Assembly (NCBI GenBank): GCA_963824105.1
Contig: CAWGNN010000010.1
Location: 124,001-188,000 of the forward strand
DNA from: CAWDVB01 sp963824105
Lineage (GTDB): Bacteria > Actinomycetota > Actinomycetes > Propionibacteriales > Nocardioidaceae
Length of the DNA stretch: 64,000 nucleotides
Direction of reading: 5' to 3'
In this document: piece after piece, positions 59,486-64,000 of the stretch
How positions within the stretch are numbered: the first letter of the stretch is position 1
Layout of the letters: each line of letters begins with the position of its first letter
Notes under the pieces: model-generated
What the model saw: the letters and a program-made list of their open reading frames with translations, nothing else
Databases searched by the model: none
Told to the model about the DNA's origin: nothing
Translations under genes and position numbers: made by a program

Positions 59486-60607
59486 GTGAGAATCCGTCGC
59501 CGTGCACGCATGCCGCTGACGCTTGCTATCGCCGCTCTGGCATCGATCGGAATGGTGGCCGCCGCCACCGCCGGGGCCGTGGCCCACACCCAGAAGGGCG
59601 GGCCCGCGAAGTTCGACCACATCTACGTGATCGTGCTGGAGAACCACCAGCAGAACACCATCGACACCAACATGCCGTATACCAAGAGCCTGGCCGACGC
59701 GTACGGCGTGGCCACGAACTACTACGGCGTGACCCACCCGTCGATGCCGAACTACCTCGCGATGATCGCCGGTGACACCTACGGCATCAACAACGACGAC
59801 GACACCAGCGTGGTCAACCTCGACCGGCGCAACCTCGTCGACCAGCTCGAGGCACACGGGATCTCGTGGGGCGCTTACTTCCAGGACCTTCCCGCCAACA
59901 AGGTGGACAGCTACAACCCCAGCTCGTCGGTGAAGCTCTACGCCAAGAAGCACAACCCCTTCCTTCTGTTCAACGACATCAAGTACGACGCGGCGCGGAT
60001 GGCGAACATCAAGGACTACTCGGCGCTGTCCACCGACTTGAACTCGCCGGGGGCTCCGCAGTTCAGCTTCATCGTCCCGAACCAGTGCAACGACCTGCAC
60101 GGCGGCGTCTACTCCACGGTCGCCGGTCACCCGGAGACCCCGTGCCCGTACAACAGCGCCCCGGATGACTCGGCCGACCAGGTGCTGAAGGCGAACGCCG
60201 ACGCGTTCGTCCAGAACACCGTGCAGACGATCATGGGCTCCTCGGCGTGGACCGCTCGCTCGGCGATCGTGATCGTCTCCGACGAGGGCGACTACAACGG
60301 CGACTCGACCACCGCCGGTTGGGAGAGCACGGCCGGGTGCTGCGACTCGCCGTTCATCCAGGCCGGTGACTCGTCGATCAGCGCTGCCTGGCCGGGCGGC
60401 ACCTACGGTGGCGGGCTCGTCCCGGCGATCGTGGTGACCGGTCACGGTCCGCGGCACATCGTCGACAACACGCCGTACAACCACTACTCGCTGCTGCGCA
60501 CGATCGAGGACAACTGGCATCTCGGCCACATCGGCTACAGCGGCGACACGCAGAACGGCGTCGTGCCGATGTGGAAGGCGTTCGGCCGCGGGGGGAACCC
60601 GAACTGA
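59486..60607 (+). CDS. Secreted phosphoesterase (phospholipase C / acid phosphatase family)
   Basis: The 373-residue protein starts with GTG at 59486 and has a signal peptide: RIRRRARMPLTLAIAALASI, then cleavage after AVAH near residue 36. The alkaline-phosphatase-superfamily phosphoesterase domain shows HIYVIVLENHQQNTI with metal ligands, YYGVTHPSMPNYLAMIAGDT with the catalytic threonine/serine region, IVIVSDEGDYNGDS, and VVTGHGPRHI. It probably hydrolyses phosphate esters outside the cell. It is monocistronic and followed by a strong terminator. A possible PHO-box-like GGTCACCGTTCG lies near 59357, but the match is weak. Confidence 0.82.
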   Translation: MRIRRRARMPLTLAIAALASIGMVAAATAGAVAHTQKGGPAKFDHIYVIVLENHQQNTIDTNMPYTKSLADAYGVATNYYGVTHPSMPNYLAMIAGDTYGINNDDDTSVVNLDRRNLVDQLEAHGISWGAYFQDLPANKVDSYNPSSSVKLYAKKHNPFLLFNDIKYDAARMANIKDYSALSTDLNSPGAPQFSFIVPNQCNDLHGGVYSTVAGHPETPCPYNSAPDDSADQVLKANADAFVQNTVQTIMGSSAWTARSAIVIVSDEGDYNGDSTTAGWESTAGCCDSPFIQAGDSSISAAWPGGTYGGGLVPAIVVTGHGPRHIVDNTPYNHYSLLRTIEDNWHLGHIGYSGDTQNGVVPMWKAFGRGGNPN

Positions 60608-60628
60608 TCCTCTGCTGAGTCACGCGCG

Positions 60629-60657
60629 AAGGGCCGTCCCCGTCGGGGGCGGCCCTT
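60629..60657. terminator. Bidirectional rho-independent-like terminator
   Basis: AAGGGCCGTCCCC pairs with GGGGGCGGCCCTT around a short GT-containing loop (one G:U pair in the stem). It sits between the convergent phosphoesterase (ends 60607) and Crp/Fnr (ends 60673) genes. The flanking A and T pairs serve both directions. Confidence 0.85.
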
Positions 60658-60672
60658 CGTCGTCCGAGACGC

Positions 60673-61470
60673 TCAGTTGCCGCCGAGCTCGGCCAGTCCG
60701 TCCGGCTCCAGGATGGTGATCCGGCCGCGGCCCAAGGAGATCAGCCCCTGATCGGCCAGCTCGCCCAGCACCTTGGTGGTGGTCTCCCGCGACGTCCCGG
60801 CGAGGGCGGCCAGCTGCTCGTGGGTGAGCTGCACCTGCAGGCCCCGGCCCAGGACACGGTTGCCGGCCAGCACGCTCAGCGTGCCGGCGATCCGCTGCGG
60901 GACGCTCTTGAAGATCGCGTCGGAGAGCCGCTGCTCGACCTGGGCGAGCCGGCGCCCGAGCGTCTCGGAGATCCGCGCCGCGATGCGGGCGTCGCCCAGC
61001 AGCAGGGTCTGCACGTCCCGGGGACTCATCACGCAGACCGCGACGTCGTCGAGCGCCTCGGCGAAGCTGTCGTGCATCTGCTGGCCGATGATCACCATCT
61101 CGCCGAAGATCGTCCCGGGCGTCACGATCGCGGTGGTGAGCGCGCGCCCGTCGGGGGAGACCCGGAAGATCCGGACCCGGCCGCCCTTGAGGATGAACAG
61201 CTTCTCCAGGGGCTGGTGCGGGGAGTAGATCAGCTCGCCGGCGCTGAACGCCGCCATTGGGGCGGCGGCCGACAGCGCATCCATCTCGGCGTCGTCGAGG
61301 TCGGCGAAGATGTCGACCTCGGACATGCACCAGATGCGCTCGGGATTCTCGGCGACATGCTCCATGCGGCGCTCACTCTCGCGTCGGCTCGGCAGCCAGG
61401 GCGGCTGCTCGGTCCCGATCATCTCGTCAAGCTTCTCGCCGACGCTGCAGGCGACGGTCTCTGTTCCCAT
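60673..61470 (-). CDS. Crp/Fnr-family transcriptional regulator
   Basis: The 265-residue protein has a cyclic-nucleotide-binding-like domain at residues 50-170 (FSAGELIYSPHQPLEKLFIL, IFGEMVIIGQQ) and a winged helix-turn-helix at about 195-255 (LTHEQLAALAGTSRETTTKV, GRGRITILEPDGL). A 48-residue N-terminal extension precedes the usual start; it contains two cysteines (Cys9 and Cys48), and an internal ATG (MEHVAENPER) is an alternative start. No four-cysteine Fnr cluster is present, so the signal is probably not a 4Fe-4S cluster. It may be co-transcribed with the TetR gene 62 bases upstream. Confidence 0.82.
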   Translation of the reverse strand: MGTETVACSVGEKLDEMIGTEQPPWLPSRRESERRMEHVAENPERIWCMSEVDIFADLDDAEMDALSAAAPMAAFSAGELIYSPHQPLEKLFILKGGRVRIFRVSPDGRALTTAIVTPGTIFGEMVIIGQQMHDSFAEALDDVAVCVMSPRDVQTLLLGDARIAARISETLGRRLAQVEQRLSDAIFKSVPQRIAGTLSVLAGNRVLGRGLQVQLTHEQLAALAGTSRETTTKVLGELADQGLISLGRGRITILEPDGLAELGGN

Positions 61471-61532
61471 CACAAGGCCCTTCGACTGGGGGTTGTTCCC
61501 ACGGTCCGGGCGGCGGACGCCGGATGTCGCGC

Positions 61533-62117
61533 TCATCGGCCCCCCTGTGGTGCGGTCCGGGGCGCTCGGTTGCCGTCGAGGAACGCCGCGACCACCCCGG
61601 CTGGGTCGAGCTCGGCAGGAGGAGCGACCCCGCTGCGTGCCCACATGCCGCCGGCCACGAACGGGCTCATCAGCAGAACGAGACGCTGCCACGGGTCGCC
61701 CGGGGCGAGGGTTCCCCGCTGCTGGTGTGCTTGCAGGACGCGGACCGCTCCGCCCATGTTGGTCAGCAGCGGTGCCATCGCCGAGCGGAGCTCGGGGTGA
61801 CGGGACGCCTCGGTGATCAAGGTGATCACCGCGCCCCCGAACATCGCGGTCGTGGCCCGGAACGCCTCGGCCATGGCGACCAGGTCGGCCTCGACGTCGT
61901 CGGTGACGGTGAGCTCGGCGAAGGGGACCGAGGCGAGCCGGTTCGCGATGGCCGCCTCGACCAGGGCGGCCTTGGTGCCGAAGCGCCGATAGATGGTCAC
62001 CTCGTTGATGCCGGCGCGGGTGGCGACCTCCTGGGTGGTGAGCCCGTCGAAGCCGCGCTCGGCGAACAGGTCGACCGTGACCCGGAAGAGAGCCTCGGTG
62101 TCGATCAGCTTCGGCAT
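61533..62117 (-). CDS. TetR-family transcriptional regulator
   Basis: The 194-residue protein has an N-terminal TetR helix-turn-helix: LFRVTVDLFAERGFDGLTTQ, EVATRAGINEVTIYRRFGTK. The rest is the ligand-binding helical domain, including a hydrophobic MAPLLTNMGGAVRVLQAHQQ. It is divergent from the nitroreductase-like gene, with a perfect 20-bp palindrome between them, so it probably represses that gene and itself. Confidence 0.87.
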   Translation of the reverse strand: MPKLIDTEALFRVTVDLFAERGFDGLTTQEVATRAGINEVTIYRRFGTKAALVEAAIANRLASVPFAELTVTDDVEADLVAMAEAFRATTAMFGGAVITLITEASRHPELRSAMAPLLTNMGGAVRVLQAHQQRGTLAPGDPWQRLVLLMSPFVAGGMWARSGVAPPAELDPAGVVAAFLDGNRAPRTAPQGGR

Positions 62118-62163
62118 GGCGAGCTCCTGGGCGAGTCGGCGAGGGGTGTGCACCGTCAGCATA

Positions 62164-62183
62164 ATGCAAGTGGACACTTGCAT
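62164..62183. promoter_or_regulatory. Palindromic operator of the TetR regulator
   Basis: ATGCAAGTG-GA-CACTTGCAT reads as two perfect 9-base arms around a 2-base centre. It lies 46 bases from the tetR start and 69 bases before the nitroreductase-like start, in an AT-richer stretch (CATAATGC and CATAAAGC at the edges). This is the size and symmetry of a TetR dimer site. Confidence 0.75.
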
Positions 62184-62252
62184 AAAGCCCGAAACGTAAC
62201 TACTCTTCGTTTCGCCGGCCGCCGAGAGGGCGCCGTTCGACGAGGAGCTGCC

Positions 62253-63482
62253 ATGACGAGCAGAGACCCCGGGTCCGCCCCTACCGCCGGATCCTCGACC
62301 GGATCTGCGACTGGACCAGCGCCCGGCCCAGCTCGGGCAGCGCAGCGCAACCGCGAGCCCTTGATGGATTGGTTCATGAGCACCCCGCTGGGCAGGTTGA
62401 AGGCCCGGCTCCAGTGGACCGGCTGGCTGCAGTACGTCGGACCGGTCGCGCCCGCGGTGCTGCTGCTGCTGATCGCGGGGGTTGACGCCCTGATCGGCTT
62501 CGTCCCCTGGGTGCTCGTCTGGCCCCCGCTGCTCCTCGGCGCGCTGATCTTGCTCATCGTCGCGGTCGACCTGGTGACGGTGCGTTGGGACCTGCGCCCG
62601 CGCGAGTCCCACCCGCCCCGGCTGGACGGCCTCGACGCGTTCGGCGTGATGCGGGCCCGCCGTTCGAACCGTTCCTTCCAGAGCCGGGACCTCGACGCTG
62701 ACGACCGCGACGCCCTGCTGGGCTGGGCGGAGCAGTACACGCGCCCGGAGGCGCTGCTCGGGACCGGTCCGATCCGCCTGGAATACGTGGCCCTCCCGCT
62801 GACCGTCTGGCCGGTGGTTCGGGCACACGAGTTCCTGGTCGCGATCGTGCCGCACGCCTACGACCGGACGGCGGTCATCGACGTGGGCCGGAGCCTGCAG
62901 AAGGTGGTCATCGAGGCAACCCGCGCGGGGATCTCCACCTGCTGGATCGGGCCCGGTGCCGACCAGTCCAGCGTCGTGGCCGGGTTGGGCGACCGGTTCG
63001 ATCCGGAGGGGGATCACGTCATCTGCGTCTGCGCGGTGGGATACAAGTCTCGCTTCATCCCGCTGCTCATCCGGGGAATGAACCGCCTGATGCACCGCCG
63101 ACGCCCGCTGGAGGACCTGTTCTTCGCCGACCCCGACCTCGCCCAACCTGTTGACGTCACCAAGGCGCCCTACGACGAGTTCGGGCGCTGCTTCGAGGTG
63201 TGCCAGTGGTCGCCGTCGTCCTACAACGGCCAGACCACGCGAGCGACGCTGCATGGGGGTGACGTTCTGGATCGAGTCGACTTCGGCTGCTCCACCTCCT
63301 CGCACTACTACGCGCCTGTCGCGGTGGGCATCTGGGTGGCCAACTGGGAGATCGGCTGTGAGGCCCTGGGCATCCATGGCCGTACCACCATCCTTCCTGC
63401 GTCCGAGCGCGAGATGACCGACGGGCCGGGTCTGCCCCGATACGGGGCCACTTGGTTGCGCGACGGCGCCGAGCCCACGTAG
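62253..63482 (+). CDS. Membrane-anchored nitroreductase-like protein
   Basis: The 409-residue protein starts at ATG 62253 after GAGGAG. Residues 1-35 are a Ser/Gly/Pro-rich head, two membrane spans lie at about 65-85 and 90-110 (VLLLLIAGVDALIGFVPWVL), and a nitroreductase-type FMN fold follows from about residue 135 (MRARRSNRSFQSR, AGISTCWIGPGADQ). A second half-domain (CFEVCQWSPSSYNGQTTRAT, HYYAPVAVGIWVANW) repeats the pattern, so one chain may contain both halves of the normally dimeric site. The probable regulator is the divergent TetR. The substrate is unknown. Confidence 0.7.
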   Translation: MTSRDPGSAPTAGSSTGSATGPAPGPARAAQRNREPLMDWFMSTPLGRLKARLQWTGWLQYVGPVAPAVLLLLIAGVDALIGFVPWVLVWPPLLLGALILLIVAVDLVTVRWDLRPRESHPPRLDGLDAFGVMRARRSNRSFQSRDLDADDRDALLGWAEQYTRPEALLGTGPIRLEYVALPLTVWPVVRAHEFLVAIVPHAYDRTAVIDVGRSLQKVVIEATRAGISTCWIGPGADQSSVVAGLGDRFDPEGDHVICVCAVGYKSRFIPLLIRGMNRLMHRRRPLEDLFFADPDLAQPVDVTKAPYDEFGRCFEVCQWSPSSYNGQTTRATLHGGDVLDRVDFGCSTSSHYYAPVAVGIWVANWEIGCEALGIHGRTTILPASEREMTDGPGLPRYGATWLRDGAEPT

Positions 63483-63589
63483 GCCGGTGCCGACCCGGCG
63501 CCGGCCCGGGTCGACCGCTGGTGGTGGCTTCGGACGGCCGCCCGATGGGGGGGCGGGGTGCGCGGGTGGGCGGCCGCCCGAAGCGAGGC

Positions 63590-64000
63590 TCAGCGGTCCG
63601 AGGGGGGATCGGTCTGCCGAAGAGCCAGGAGCGCGCCCAGGGCTGCTCCGTAGATGAGGTGATTGACCAGGAACGGCAGGTAGCCCGCGTTCTGGGCCAT
63701 GTGGGCGATCTGGTCGCCGCTGCCCAGCAGGGCCGCCATCACCGGGAGCGCGATCCAGCTGCTCATCGCGAAGACCACGACGCCGAAGACCAGGCCGAGC
63801 ACGATCAGCCAGGACTTGTCGAGCGAGAGGCGGGAGACGATCAGGGCGAACACGACTCCGTAGATCGCTCCGGTCATCATGTGGACCATCGCCCCGACCA
63901 GGGCGGGGCCGAGGGTGAAGTAGAAGACGCTGCCGCCCGCCGCGTGCTGCACGGAGGTCGTCATCGCCGTGGGGGAGATCAGCAGCGAGCCGATCTGGTA
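63590..64000 (-). CDS. Multi-span membrane protein, cut by the window edge
   Basis: The frame is open to the right-hand edge, so the true start probably lies beyond base 64000; an internal ATG at 63964 gives 124 residues. About four hydrophobic segments are visible (VGAMVHMMTGAIYGVVFALI, WLIVLGLVFGVVVFAMSSWI, LPVMAALLG, LVNHLIYGAALGALLAL). A histidine at GAMVH and another at NHLIYG recur at similar places, suggesting an internal duplication. No family is recognised with confidence. Confidence 0.6.
   Translation of the reverse strand, partial: YQIGSLLISPTAMTTSVQHAAGGSVFYFTLGPALVGAMVHMMTGAIYGVVFALIVSRLSLDKSWLIVLGLVFGVVVFAMSSWIALPVMAALLGSGDQIAHMAQNAGYLPFLVNHLIYGAALGALLALRQTDPPSDR

Overview
The window is very GC-rich DNA with actinobacterial codon use. 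An EtfD-like quinone oxidoreductase, NrtR, a LAL-type LuxR regulator and DUF2510/SHOCT proteins all point to an Actinomycetota chromosome. Degenerate 'CTCAACCACC...GGTGGTTTCGAGACGC' interspersed repeats near 54.0 and 55.7 kb suggest Nocardioides or a close relative; this placement is an inference.

Region 1 (0-21.3 kb) is the core of the window: a sulfur-oxidising heterodisulfide-reductase-like (sHdr) gene cluster. A tryptophanase-type lyase and a YtcJ-like amidohydrolase lie to its left. The cluster runs on the + strand as tusA, dsrE, shdrC1, shdrB1, shdrA, the conserved 'hyp' gene, a fused shdrC2-B2 (shdrB3 type), a lipoate-ligase-like gene, lbpA, lipS2, a second lipoate ligase (sLpl), lipS1, etfB, etfA, a membrane FeS ETF:menaquinone oxidoreductase, a small zinc protein, two more lbpA genes, a 45-residue membrane peptide, dsrE3, a receiver-like/Rieske fusion and an arsR regulator. 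It ends at a 15-bp perfect hairpin. Most junctions overlap or nearly touch. The expected flow is: TusA and DsrE proteins deliver sulfane sulfur, sHdr oxidises it using lipoate on LbpA, ETF takes the electrons, and the membrane oxidoreductase passes them to menaquinone. Lipoate is built on site by the ligases with LipS1 and LipS2. The set matches what is called a type II sHdr cluster, with several accessory genes I cannot assign.

Region 2 (21.3-32 kb) holds a secreted protein with a DUF4242 protein, a large LuxR-family ATPase regulator, a tandem array of four secreted paralogues, a YpsA/SLOG-type protein, an ACT-domain malic enzyme, an NYN-like RNase and a nitronate monooxygenase. Three of the four secreted paralogues share an almost identical ~268-bp 5' module.

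Region 3 (32-53.6 kb) is an accessory island rich in nucleases and helicases: NERD proteins, an EVE-like/DUF3883 protein, an HNH endonuclease, a NERD-UvrD helicase, a giant DUF4011/SF1-helicase/DUF3320 protein, a TM0106-type RecB nuclease and a PD-(D/E)XK protein. An NAD/ADP-ribose group follows (NrtR, TY-Chap, ADP-ribosylglycohydrolase fused to a phosphatase), then DUF6308 and NERD proteins. Several genes here are interrupted by single-base frameshifts, more than twenty of them in the giant helicase. Almost no in-frame stops appear, so local sequence error must be excluded before real decay is accepted.

Region 4 (53.6-64 kb) looks like ordinary chromosome: an arrestin-like/HEAT protein, a DUF2510-SHOCT protein, a CPA1 antiporter with a TrkA-N domain, a secreted phosphoesterase with a strong terminator, a Crp/Fnr regulator, a TetR regulator with a perfect 20-bp operator facing a membrane-anchored nitroreductase-like protein, and a partial membrane protein at the edge. 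I saw no rRNA, tRNA, CRISPR array, transposase or integrase.
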